DNA of 64,000 nt, taken from contig NC_091144.1 in NCBI RefSeq assembly GCF_041381155.1, forward strand, positions 37,739,533-37,803,532, read 5' to 3'. The notes under the pieces were generated by a model. That model ran no database searches. It had not been told where the DNA came from and saw only the letters and a list, made by a program, of their open reading frames with translations. The translations under genes and the position numbers were made by a program. Positions 1 to 11,691 of this stretch are shown here, piece by piece; position 1 is the first letter of the stretch, and the number at the start of each line of letters is the position of its first letter. Origin of the DNA: Argopecten irradians. Taxonomy: Eukaryota; Mollusca; Bivalvia; Pectinida; Pectinidae.

Positions 1-115
1 TTGACAAACCGTGTGCACGGATTAGTAAACCGTGTGCACGGATTAGTAATCCGTGTGCACGGATTAGTAATCCGTGCGAACGGATTGACAAACCGTGTGC
101 ACGGATTAATAAATA
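1..115. repeat. 21-bp minisatellite, about 5 units
   Basis: Five units of a 21-bp repeat with core CCGTGTGCACGGATTAGT, the fourth unit diverged (GTGCGAACGG). Because 21 is a multiple of 3 the array reads as a seven-residue periodic frame; this is a by-product of the period, not evidence of coding. The array runs off the left edge of the window. Confidence 0.85.
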
Positions 116-290
116 TATTTCCATGTCCCTTCGCGGGCTCCGTAACTTTGTCATCTGCCATGGCACAACATGTAATCTTAATTTATCAATGTTTCACAAT
201 CAAAGTCTACTCTAAGCCTTCTGTTTCAAATGGTGGAAATGAAACCACGATCCGCGGGGGATTTTCCCAATAATGGCACAAAACACGCGT

Positions 291-936
291 TCTTTGTAGT
301 CAAACGTAGTAAAACAAGTCACGTGATTATACCTCATTCATGCCATTGGCCGAAATAAATATGGAATTGTATTAGTGGGTAACTAGTGATCACATGAGTG
401 TGTGTTTACTTCCAAATATAGTGATTTCTCTGACCTGGTATTTATACATAATTAGGCCTTTTGAAGAAGATCTTATTTTCTCTGTGTTATATGTACATGT
501 ATTTGTTCTGAAACCTAAAGCAGGTAATAATATATATAAATATAAATTTAGAATTCTACGAATTTAGCCGGGAGTAGCCGATCTTCGCTGATCCTTGATT
601 AGACGGTTAGACCTATTGAATTATTATATCATTTATTTACAAAACGTGAAAATGACAGTTTTATAACTCATTTCAGATCATTATTTATAGTAAAATAATA
701 CATATGTGCAAGTCAAAATGATATGCATGCAATAATAATAACATTTTGGAGTCTAAATATTTTCAAATAAATCAATTTCTCCGAAGAAATGGCAAGCAAA
801 CTATCACCATATTTGGAAGTAAACACACAATCACGTGATCACTAGTTACCCATAATACAATTGTATATTCCGGCCAATGGCATGAATGAGGTATAAGCAC
901 GTGACTTTTTTTACTACCTTTTTACTACAAAAAATA
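291..936. mobile_element. Rm element copy 1 (MITE-like, ~145-bp TIRs)
   Basis: The ends 291-434 and 798-936 are reverse complements. Each runs from a TTTGTAGT...GTAGTAAAA edge through GTCACGTG, CATTCATGCCATTGGCCG, GGGTAACTAGTGATCAC and TGTGTGTTTACTTCC. The interior (about 435-797) has no coding frame. A 5' extension at 155-290, containing CCATGGCACAACATG and CCACGATCCGCGG, also recurs at 19226-19330 and 30173-30265. Non-autonomous DNA element is the best description; the transposase family is unknown. Confidence 0.75.
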
Positions 937-1965
937 GATGCAGATATATCCCGAGTTTGGAGCTAAAACCGCGTCCCGCGGGAGGATTTTTAGCCCAAAG
1001 GTTGAATCTGGCCATTAAGACCGTAACAAAAATTCGTTGTGCCTTTATATAAGTGTATCGAGGGATGTAAATATTTATGTATATATATATGGACAAGGCA
1101 AGCTAACAAGTACAGCTGGTTTCCAAATGGGTATTGCGTATCTGTACTGTGACCTTTTTGGCTTTTAAATTACGTAACTGGTATTTTTCGTGATTCAAAA
1201 AAAATGAAATCTTGAAAAAATAATTGTAATATAGTATAGTACGGTATGTACCACATGGACTTGGTACGAATGCTAATCCACAAAGCACACACACAGCTTT
1301 TAAACGAATTTTCAACCCACGGTTATACATATTAATAAATGATTATGGCCAAGAGGATGGAAATTCGTTGTACAAAGCAGAGTCCTTTTGCACTCTAACT
1401 TCCTCAGCTCGGACTAACAGCTACGTACACGCAGGCTACAGCTGCATGCCGGGATGTGCAGGATCACAATTTTTAATTTTGTAATCAAATATATAAAAAC
1501 TTTTCTGAATTAACAAAATCAACGTCGAACTCTGCTGTATGGCGCCTTGCTGCATATACACAGTGCCCTATGAAAGGATGGCCTTTGAATTCCACTTTCA
1601 TGACCAGATGTCGACATCTTTTAGTTTAGATGTCGACATCAATAACTGACAAGTCGGTGTCACACCCGAGCATAAACACGATTAATCGCAGAGTTACCGA
1701 CTTTCTACATAATTATCTTGGAATCATTATGTGGGCAGGTTCATGTGGTAAGTCGACATATTCTTCTGTTTATGTCGACATCTTCCGATATGATGTGGAC
1801 TTAATGCCTTAATTATGTCGACATCATTAAGTCGTAAGTCGGCAAATCGATGGCAGAAATATGCCACCAATATGGTCTATGGTACAAGCACTGACTTCAG
1901 TTTTCTATATTCAAAGATAGTGGCTATTTCATATGATTTGCGCATGAGTAACAGGAAGGCGACAA

Positions 1966-2590
1966 GTCGACAAAACGACAAGGCGACAACACGACAAGTC
2001 GACAACTCGACAACACGACAAGTCGACATTTTACCGCAACAACACGATATTCTGTACGCGCTAATTAGCGTGTTTGAAATGTCGACTTGTCGTGTTGTCG
2101 ACTTGTCGTCTTGTCGTGTTGTCGACTTGTCGCGGTTCGAAAACGCGACAAGTCGACATTTTAACTGTTAAATCTCGGGTTGTCGCAGTTTGAGACCGCG
2201 ACAACTCGACAAGGCGACAACACGACAAGGCGACAACACAACAACACGAGATGGCCGTAATCAGCCACCATATTATCCAGTGTCATATATGAATTTCGAC
2301 GATGACATCGCTCTTCACTTAGGTGAGACAGAGGCAGAGAGGTGTATGGTGGCTGATTACGACCATCTCGTGTTGTTGTGTTGTCGCCTTGTCGTGTTGT
2401 CGCCTTGTCGAGTTGTCGCGGTCTCAAACTAGTCGCGTTTTCGAGCCGCGACAAGTCGACAACACGACAAGTCGACAACACGACAAGTCGACATTTCAAA
2501 CACGCTAATTAGCGCGTACAGAATCTCGTGTTGTCGCGGTAAAATGTCGACTTGTCGTGTTGTCGAGTTGTCGACTTGTCGCCTTCCTGT
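1966..2590. repeat. Octamer arrays NNCGACAA / TTGTCGNN in nested inverted repeats
   Basis: Six runs of an 8-bp repeat with invariant CGACAA and a variable dinucleotide alternate in orientation: near 1966-2030 (plus), 2081-2142 (minus), 2201-2255 (plus), 2362-2430 (minus), 2450-2495 (plus) and 2545-2586 (minus). Between opposed runs sits the perfect palindrome CGCTAATTAGCG. The first run reads GG GT AA GG CA GT CT CA GT in the variable positions. The whole block mirrors about 2309. Confidence 0.85.
2273..2344. other. Loop at the centre of P1, unlike the loop of copy B
   Basis: A 72-bp stretch bounded by CCACCATA on the left and TATGGTGG on the right, at the exact centre of the palindrome. The equivalent place in copy B (25835-25889) is 55 bp of unrelated sequence between the same borders. 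Confidence 0.75.
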
Positions 2591-3760
2591 TACACATGCG
2601 CAAACAATGGATAACACTCGCCATATTGGATTGCTAATGAAAATAATTGTGTGCATGTGTTTGTAGCTATATGAAGATATTTGATAGCAATTTCTTCACC
2701 GAGAGTTGTCAAAGTATTTTCCCTGAACTATGAATTTCAATAATTTGTTTATTATATGATAATCGTGTAATAATGGTCTGGTCACGCCGTCTGATTAGTA
2801 CGCAGTAATCGTCATCTGTTAATTTTAAGGTCACTTGAACCGCTAAGGCCTAATAGTTCGAAGGCCCGTTAATCCGAAAATTAGAAAATATTGCACTTTT
2901 ATGGTGGCATATGTCTGCCATCGATTTGCCGACTTACGACTTAATAATGTCGACATCGTTAAGGCATTAAGTCGACATCATATCGATAGATGTCGACATA
3001 AACAGAAGAATATGTCGACTTACCACATGTACATGCCCACATAATGATTCCAAGATATTTATGTAGACAGTCGGTAACTCGGCGATTAATGTGTTAATGC
3101 TCGGGTGTGACACCGACTTGTCAGTTATTGATGTCGACATCTAAACTAAAAGATGTCGACATCTGGTCATGAAAGTGGAAATCAAAGGCCATCCTTTCAT
3201 AAAGCACTGTGTATATGCAGCAAAAGCCATACAGCAGAGATCGACGTTGATTGTTAATTAAAGTTTTTATTTATTTGATTTAAAAAAACAACAAATATTG
3301 TGATCCTGCACATCCCGGCCATGAAACTGTAGCCTGCGTGTACGTAGCTGTTAGCCCGAGCTAAGGTATAATTCGTTTCAAAGCTGTGTGTGTGTTTTGT
3401 TGTTTGCCATTCGTCCATGTAGTACATACTGTACTATATTAAAAGAATGAATGAAAAAAAAAACTATGTTGTATTTTCTTGTGAATCCCGAAAAATACCA
3501 GTTACGTAATTTAAAAGCCATGAAGGTCACAGTACAGGTACACAATACACATTGGGAAACCAGCTTTACTTGTTAGCTTGGCCTGTCCATATATATAATA
3601 TAATATACATAAATATTTACATCCCTCGATACACTTACAAAATGTATATAAAGGCACAACGAATTTTTGTTTCGGTCTCAATGGTCAGATACAACCTTTG
3701 GGCTAATAATCCTCCAGGGACGCGGTTTTAAACTCTCAACTCGCGATACATCTGCATCTA

Positions 3761-3986
3761 CAGTTGGTAGTAGACTAAAGGTTACACCCTTGTGCACACG
3801 GAGTGCACAAGGTTTAGACTACAGGTAGACACGGAGTGCACGAGGTTTAGACTACAGGTAGACACGGAGTGCACAAGATTTAGACTACAGGTAGACACGG
3901 AGTGCACAAGATTTAGACTACAGGTAGACACGGAGTGCACTACGTGTGAACACGGTGTCCACTACAGGTGGACATCGTGTCCAGGT
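3761..3986 (+). repeat. Left arm of TA element: TIR plus 33-bp minisatellite
   Basis: After the 41-bp terminal repeat come four to five 33-bp units (core CACGGAGTGCACAAGGTTTA, then GACTACAGGTAGA). A variant unit follows (GTGAACACGGTGTCCACTAC), and the arm ends at GTCCAGGTA. The 11-residue periodic frame seen here is only the repeat read in triplets. Confidence 0.85.
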
Positions 3987-4299
3987 ATATTGAGACCTAG
4001 ACAGACAAGGTGATGTGTTACAGTTAGGGATCGGGGAAGAATAAGTTCTTCAATTTGAAATAATACATAATTATAATTTTTAAGTGTTTATTTTTTTTAA
4101 TTACAACATCTACAATTTAATGTACAGTATATATAACTATATAATACAATATTTTTTTAGTATACATGAATAAAACCTTTTCACTGCAAAAGTAATAAAG
4201 ATTGATTTATATTCATTAAGTATATGTCTTTTTAATTTTATATCTGTAGTTTCCATTTCTTATGTTAAATTGTCTATATTACGTTTTCAAAAGTAAATG

Positions 4300-4337
<38 letters not shown>

Positions 4338-5147
4338 TTTACATCAAGCATTTTCACAAGTCAAAAACAACTTTGAATTGCAGCAAAAATCAGTCCTAAT
4401 GTGCTTTTGAGACACTTTTTCTTTTATAATAAGCTATCAGTAATACAATCACATACCGGGTAATACATAGCTTTTAAACAAAAAGATTTGGTGCCTATCA
4501 ATCAGTTGTCTAGCGATACCCTTGTAGATCGTCTTTCATTAAAATATATACACTTTTATAATATTTTTCTTGCTATTTTAAGTTCTAAAAGTATTGTACG
4601 TAAAAATAGCTTAATTACATATTCTTTATTAAAAACTGAACGTCTTTAAAAGATCATGCAGAATTAAATCCACTTCAAACTATATGACGTCCTCCACTAA
4701 TTGGTGGCTAGTCTACCTACAAGTACCCAATTCAGCTTGTTTTGATTCTTAATTACCGGTACACACAATAAGTTTATGATCCCAACCCCGCAAGTTATCT
4801 TGATCGTATATTGCGTCATGGTCCAATAATTATAACTTGTCAAACATACAGGTAAGCCACAGTATCCAGCTATACAGGTGCCTCAAGGTGACCATCGATA
4901 GATGGCCAGAGGGCAGAATCGTTACCTTCTGTGTTTGCACGGCTTTATGAGAATGGGGGCAGTATCTTTATATAAGATGTGATTTTAGAATTGTTTCTAT
5001 GGAAGTTTGTTAAGACAAACAAATATACTTTACCGTTTAAAAAAAATCATATAGGTTTAATGAGTTTGAAACACATAAGTACCATTCTTATTAGATACAT
5101 GTACATGCTTGTTGTAGAGCCTGGGTAAACATGTACACCGGTTCCCG

Positions 5148-5174
5148 GGTGGGGGGGTGGGGGGGTGGGGGGTA
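5148..5174 (+). other. G-run cluster (possible G-quadruplex)
   Basis: Three runs of six or seven G plus a shorter one, separated by single T residues. This fits the general pattern of intramolecular quadruplex sequences. It may equally be a low-complexity expansion. Confidence 0.5.
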
Positions 5175-5689
5175 GTAGATTGGGATGAGGGATGAGGTAA
5201 AAACTTGTTGAATACACCTCAATTATTGTCATGACAGGCAGCCGTGAAGTGGAGCTGACGGTAGCTGTACAATGCGTAAATCATGCATGTCTGTCACAAC
5301 CTTGAATTTACCAATAATTACATATATATATATTAATCAAAATTAATGTAGATAAGGTACTTATTCAACATTGTAATATGGTATTTTATATACATAGTCA
5401 TGATAATCAGGTTTCTGATATATGTAAAAAGCCAGTGTAAAAAAAAAAATTAATGAAAAGATATTGGATGAAATATGATATTCCAATAATCTTGAAATAA
5501 ATGTTTTAGTTAAAGCGAATAGTCGGGCAAGTGACTGTAAAATCGGTAAAAATGGTATTAATATATCCGGTATAATTTCTTATGAATTAGAAAAATAAAA
5601 CTTTCCGTCAAAATCGCTGTACATGCGAAGAAAATAATGATATCTATGGGAATCCTAAAAGTCCTCCCGACCGGCTATGAGTGCAGGTC

Positions 5690-5985
5690 AATCTTAACGC
5701 ATGCGCAACATCCACCACTCTCCGTAGTAAACAAAACATGGCTACCGTAGTTTTGAACCAAAAGGTTTCCGCCAAAACAACCAACTGACTCACCTAAAAT
5801 GCGAAAGGAAAGGCAATGGAGCAGCGACAATCCCAACAACAGACTCGGTAAACATTACGACGCATGGAGAGTGTTAATACAACTTGTTATAGTGAAGAGA
5901 ACAGTTCAAACGAGCACGCGGCTCCGGACCGCTACTGTACGTACCTAGGCCTACTACCCGGTACTCCCTGCTCAGCTGATAGTGA
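5690..5985 (+). promoter_or_regulatory. GC-richer block, possible promoter / 5' exon
   Basis: It has more CpG than its surroundings and contains ACGCATGCGCAAC, similar to the NRF-1 site. A start AAACATGGCTACC follows at about 5739, opening a 16-codon frame. A second start at 5799 (AAAATGCGAAAGG) opens about 49 codons. A donor-like GTGAGT lies at about 5981. No downstream exon was recognised, so this is only a candidate and may be chance. Confidence 0.25.
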
Positions 5986-7589
5986 GTGAGTCTTCGTATT
6001 TTGATAATTATGTAAATAGTCCCTAGCAGTATTTTTTCATAAATGAGTGGTCACATGTTTCATACCTGTTCCCCAATCTCGTAAAACGTAACCCTGGGGT
6101 AAATAGCGGTTCTTTCGTGGGGCCTCTTTAGGGGTAATGAATGCCCTGTATATTTATAAAATGTACCGTTGTAATGCATGTACAGTTAGAATGTAACCGC
6201 TAGTGCATAATCAAGCTAAGATTTGTTTCAATTAATCTATAATATTATGCTACCGGTCAATTCATACAGTTCTGATGTATATATTTATAGATTTTTAATT
6301 TGTAAATTTTTGTTCTGTACATGTTCTGGTAGTGTTATACACATACATTGTATATAGGATTTACATTGTAGGTTAATTGGTAAAATTGTATTGTATATGT
6401 TCTGATATACACATATACATATGTACATGTAGGTTTTAGCTTGTTCTTTAGATATATTTGGAGGACACATACAGTATTATTTCTGGTCATAATAATAAAT
6501 AGTGTTTGTATATTTATTACAACTGTACCTGGTTCATGTGTATATGACAAACTTTACAGAGTTGAAATGTACTGCAGCCATGTATCATTTATAATTATTC
6601 TGAATTTTTGTTGGAACTATAGATAATGAATTTTGTATCTTTTTTGAAACAATATTTGATTCTATCAAATGCATCAGTGACACATTCACAACTTATAAAA
6701 TGTTTTCTCTAAAATAAAAAAAAACCTGTAGAATTAACCTACATTTATTAATTTATATATATTTGAAATTGATCATTTCAATTTTTGTCATATTCAACAG
6801 ATATAAAAAATTGTTGGTTCTTTTTTTCAGGCACCATGCATGCATGCATAGTGACATGAATACAGAAAGTTCATCCCTTGGACCTGTATACAAGTGTATG
6901 TATACATATACATACAATTAGCATCATATGAAGACTGAAGAATGTTGATATGAGTGCTCTTGAAAGTAAACTGTTCCAATATGGACCTATAAGATCATGA
7001 ACAGAACATTTAAACAGTATTAATTTATTAAATGTTCCTTTCAACTGTAATCATTAAATAAAATTATGATGCAATACTTTTTCATTGTTTAACTTTGTAG
7101 AAATATTTTTTGTTTATATTAGTCCTCTAGATCCAGTGATTATAATTCTTGCATCCATATGCCGGCCCATTTATTTGTCAGGGCTTGTGAGATAGCTTTT
7201 CAATTACTTTTAAAATATAAGGATTTTTTTTTACATATAGCAATATAGATACCATTGTCTTAGCATTTCTAAATTCTACTTTACAAGAGAGTAGACTCAA
7301 CATATAAATAAAACCATAAAACTAGCAAGTTATCTGAAATGTTAAAAATCTTTTTGTCTGAACCAAATTTCACATTTATTGTCTATGTGTAACTTGTACA
7401 TAGACCATTTATGTATTAATACTGTAGTAACAGTGATTACAAACACATAGACTAAAATGTAGTATGTAGTACTATGTACATCTGTCTTTGATTTGAGTTC
7501 TAAACAAAAAAGTGGTACCTATTGGGAAGTTGTGACTTGGGCGGAGGGTGAAATACCTCTTATACAACTTCCCAACCTCATGATTCTTC

Positions 7590-7622
7590 TGTCTTTTACC
7601 CCCCCCCCCCCCCCCACCCCCC
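7590..7622 (+). repeat. C-homopolymer tract
   Basis: A C-run of about 19 bases followed by ACCCCCC, inside the cargo of the TA element. Simple low-complexity sequence. Confidence 0.9.
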
Positions 7623-10345
7623 AACACACACATACCTGATTGATTGTCATGTTATTTCAGGTTCCTATTCAGGTATTATTCCTAAAAACCAAAAAGGGTA
7701 TACACACTGTGTACTCTCAAAGGAGGGGAACCACTTCATTCAAAAATGGAATTTACAATTTCATCTTAATTTTGAAATTTTCAATTTAATTATTAATTAC
7801 CGGACTATTAAAACAGTATAGAACCCCTCGGCTACAGACAAAGTACTGTGGTACACATTTCTCTTAATTAATTACTTTTCTTCAACTCAATCATCTTTTT
7901 CTCCAGAGCACAAAAAAGAACAGGAAACAACAGAAAAGGAAAGTAACATACATGTAGGCCTATATGTTTTTCTGGAAATATATATGATGTGTTAATTCTC
8001 ACAGCATAGGCCTACATGAATGTGAAGAATTAAATATTATCAATGTTTGAGAGAATTTCCTAGTTGTAATTCTATAGCAGCTACATGGAATGTACGTTTA
8101 CATATATACATTGTACGATACATATACATCATAAAAGTTTCTTTCCTTCCAGCTGGACATTCATGTCATCTCTCTCCAGAACTCAAATATTGTTTACAAA
8201 AAAAAAAAAAAAAACCAGATCTCTGCAAAAAACTACACGAATAATTGAACACATATATTGTACTTGTAAAATATCTATGTATGAGCTAATTTATTTTCAC
8301 ATCTTTGACAGCTACATGCATGGACGTTCTATGGAACGTTTTCGTGTGGTTTTAAATGGGAAATTATGTTACGATTATTTGTACTTAACCTTCATGATTC
8401 GGTTGATGTAAAATACGACGAATGCGATGCTGCAATAATTGCCCCTTGCCGGGGCCCCATCTCTGCATCGGCCGAGTATTTGTGTCGATTTCCATGTACA
8501 AGATGCTTTTATCGAAAAATTATTACAAAGCATTGTCATTAATGTAAGAATACTTCATTTGCATCAAATGTATCATCTCAAAACAACAATTTGCATACCG
8601 CATTAGTGGTTTATCACACGAAACGAAACCGACACGACTGAGAAACACATGTCCATGTTGACATTTCCACGCAGCCTCGTTTTCAATGAGTTTGGCGAAT
8701 TTATATTTAGAACTGTGCTAAATTTACACGGGGCTTCCCCAAAATTTCAATGGTCAAAACTGGACACCGTGAGCAGAACTTGACCATCATTATGGTATAC
8801 AATGACTTTTGGAAGGCCAAAGAACGCATTTAGACTGGTTTCCTTTGCCCGACTATTCACTTTAACTATACACTTGGTATTTAGATTATTTTTAATTTTA
8901 ATATATAAAGCTTCATTAACAAATAAATTAAAATGCACTACCAGTTAAAACACATATCCCTATTGACTAGCATTGTTGTATAACTGTACGTATTTGTGTG
9001 ATGAATACAATGTATGCATGTAGAGAGGCTGCCACCTAAGTACAGCATGCTATAAATGGACCTCCTGGGGTTGGGATAAGGTACTACATGTATACAGGTG
9101 TTTGTTAGTCTTGACTGAACATATTGAAGGGTGCCCAAAGAAGGCCCCAGGCCCCTGGCCCCACTCTGACCAATGTTAGGTAATTTGGAACAGTATGAAG
9201 TCCAAGTGACCATGGCAACTGCAGTCCTAGCCTAGGGGTCTACCAGTGAACAATATACTACATGTATGGATCATACATTAATATATATATTGTTATCATA
9301 TAACTCACGCGGTTTGTAAAAGAAGGTCAGAATAGGATATTGTCAAATTATCAAGGTTTCTAGAATTAAAATAATTATGACAAATTCAGAATCTAATCAA
9401 CAACTATGAATCTACAGTTTAAATGGATAGAAGTTGGATTTATTTTGATTCTGTCTGTTTGATTTGTTATCAGACATTTGACCTACATTTTAGCGATCGG
9501 TCCTTTGAACAGTGTTGGTGCTCACGAGCAGCCACATGCCCGATACTAAATTTTTGCTTTCTTAAGCCAGTGCTTACAGGTTCCTCAATCGGTTGAGTGT
9601 AATAAAGTGTAATTTCTAATGCCGATTTTTAACGTCTATGGACGATTTCTCATTTTTCCAATGCTTTGCAACGCGCCAGGTTCCATGTAGCAAATGTATA
9701 CGTATTATACAAACTATTTCGCGCACCTTGCCGTTTAGAAAACTATATTCCATACATACATAGTTAAACATTTTATGAAGAATTTAATGTGTTTATGTTT
9801 ATATGTCCTTGCTTTTATTATGTCCATCAATATATTCTTTTTAATCAAAATAATTTGCCGATCAAAATATCTCTTTGGCGACGATTTGCTTATACTAAAA
9901 ATCTTACTCCACGCAAGGTTCATCACTTTATGCGTACGAAAAAGAATTTCATCTTTAAACTACTTATCACTAGCTAAGAAAGATAGTTTTTACTGGGAAC
10001 TATCCATTGATGAGACATAACCAGTATGTGGTTTACCGTACGCAGTTAATTTGCTTTTATAAATTCTATAATTAACGTCCTCATTTATAAATTAAATTGT
10101 ATGATAATATATATTGATACATTTTACTTTATATGTATCTATTCAAATAAACATTACACTACGAATGATTTCCAGTAATTAACGGCAATTTTTATGTATC
10201 AATAAATATTATGTTTCGATCTGATCGCAATAACTATTTCTATCTGTCAAAGTCCATATAGACTGCAGAATCAGTACATATTTTCTCATATTTCTGTGGC
10301 ACATCATCTAGTCTGTCTGTGGTCTGGATGTAGTGGATATTTTAC

Positions 10346-10503
10346 CTGGACACGATGTCCACCTGTAGTGGACACCGTGTTCACACGTAGTGCACTCCGT
10401 GTCTACCTGTAGTCTAAATCTTGTGCACTCCGTGTCTACCTGTAGTCTAAACCTCGTGCACTCCGTGTCTACCTGTAGTCTAAACCTCGTGCACTCCGTG
10501 TCT
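10346..10503 (-). repeat. Right arm of TA element, inner part (33-bp minisatellite, inverted)
   Basis: Reverse complement of the left arm, beginning at the same inner border (TACCTGGACACGATGTCC). It contains four units of the 33-bp repeat. The array stops at the GTCT target site of the gypsy insertion (10500-10503) and resumes at 18450. Confidence 0.85.
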
Positions 10504-10716
10504 TGTCATGGAATATGTTTTGTTAGATGATGGTTTTTGATGAGCGATGATGAACACAGCATGTCGGCTTCCATTTTTTATTCACAACTCCTTTTTTCTC
10601 TCCTCCTGAGAGGAGAGTTACATAATATATTGCATAACATAATAATTAAGGTTATCTCCCTTAGACCGATATCTCAGCATCTCCAGCACACCCATATCAT
10701 ATACATATATATAACA
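10504..10716 (-). repeat. 3' LTR of the gypsy element (213 bp)
   Basis: Matches 18234-18445 along its full length apart from a one-base T-run difference (CCTTTTTTCTC here, CCTTTTTCTC there). TG...CA termini; flanked outside by GTCT. Confidence 0.95.
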
Positions 10717-10730
10717 TGCCGCCCCCCTTA
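10717..10730 (-). promoter_or_regulatory. Polypurine tract
   Basis: Read on the minus strand this is TAAGGGGGGCGGCA, directly before the 3' LTR. That is the expected place and composition for the plus-strand primer of reverse transcription. Confidence 0.8.
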
Positions 10731-11691
10731 ATATAAAATTGGAAATTTTATTATGGGTGTGTGGAGATGAGGATACGGTAAAATAAACATTACTAGTTTT
10801 AAATGACATCAAAAGGATATGGTAATTAATCACACATGTTATTGATCAATTTATACTTTGATGTAATTATATAATGAATTAAGTGGATCTCATATGGACG
10901 TATCTAATATAGCAGAAAAAAGTATATGTCACACAAATGATCATGTAATAACCAAATACTCGGAGAACCCTACTCTCAGTAATTCAGGGAATGTTTGAGT
11001 ATCTACATTATGTATGGTTACATATACCTTGGCAAGAAAATCAACCAAATGTAGACCATTAAGATGAGACAAAATATAAATGCTATAGATTACTTATGAG
11101 AGATCTTACTATAACCATTAATTGTAAAAACATCATCAAAAGTTCAATTGCATTACACATGTTTCTCAATATTCATATTTCAAAAATACTCCAAAACCTG
11201 GATCTTGTTACAAGCAATTCTATCCAAAAACACTGTAATAATCAAACATCTATAGCAAAACATACGCATGATGTAAATTAGCACATTCAAAATTTAATCA
11301 AGGAGTGGTATTAAATGGATATTCAATCAGATTCCCATTGGAATGAGACCTCAACATAAACTCTATGAAACTGTAATGTACATATAGTAAATTCAATCAA
11401 AAAGCCAAAAGACATTCAATAATATTCTGAATTCAGATCAGTAAGTAATTCTATCTAATAAAATGCAATTAGAAATCAAACTGAATAATCGATTTACCAA
11501 TCAATATTGAATCCATACATCTAATTCAAACGAGAAAATACTGAGGAATGTCATATTATCCATAAAGACACACAAAAATGTGTATAATGCATTATGTACA
11601 ATTGCAACACAAATATCATAGTTAACACAACTACAATGGTATTCAAAGATGATGGAATAATTCAACATACATACATGACTAGAAATAAAGT
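10731..11691 (-). other. 3' non-coding region of the gypsy element
   Basis: About 960 bp between the pol stop and the purine tract. It is AT-rich and I see no coding frame or envelope-like protein in it. Confidence 0.7.

Larger units (their letters stand above)
155..3758. repeat. Composite palindrome P1 (Rm + GTCGAC arm + octamer core + arm)
   Basis: The left arm (937-1870) and right arm (2900-3758) are reverse complements. The same ordered landmarks occur on both sides: a GATGTCGACATC pair, the block ending GACTTGTCAGTTATTG, and the stretch around CTGCACATCCCGG. The centre (1871-2899) is itself an inverted structure. The right arm is interrupted at 3759-3760 by the TA element and resumes at 18537, where the second Rm copy follows. 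A related copy, in the opposite orientation, lies at 25211-27928. No open frame here resembles a protein; the periodic frames are shadows of the repeats. Confidence 0.8.
3987..10345. other. Interior ('cargo') of the TA element, single-copy in this window
   Basis: About 6.36 kb of AT-rich DNA between the inverted 33-bp arrays. I see no homology to the other repeats in the window. Frames are all short (108 codons or fewer) and none resembles a known protein. Landmarks are a (TA)n tract near 4302-4336, G-runs at 5148-5174, a GC-richer block at 5690-5990, a C-run near 7600-7622 and an A-run near 8200-8213. No transposase motif is visible. It could be captured host DNA, possibly with exons too short to call by eye. 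Confidence 0.6.

Noticed and set aside
1966..2590. CRISPR-like array
   Set aside because: Repeat unit is 8 bp with 2 variable bases, no spacers, no associated genes, and a eukaryotic context.
1815..2656. Arg/Cys/Ser-rich open frames over the octamer arrays on both strands
   Set aside because: CGACAA/TTGTCG repeats lack stops in several frames; the frames occur on both strands and follow the repeat borders.
3792..4013. Protein made of 11-residue repeats
   Set aside because: It is the 33-bp minisatellite read in triplets. The reverse-complement array at 10346-10503 shows that the DNA repeat, not a protein, is the unit.
10731..11691. Envelope gene downstream of pol
   Set aside because: No open frame longer than about 60 codons on the element's strand, no signal or membrane segment.
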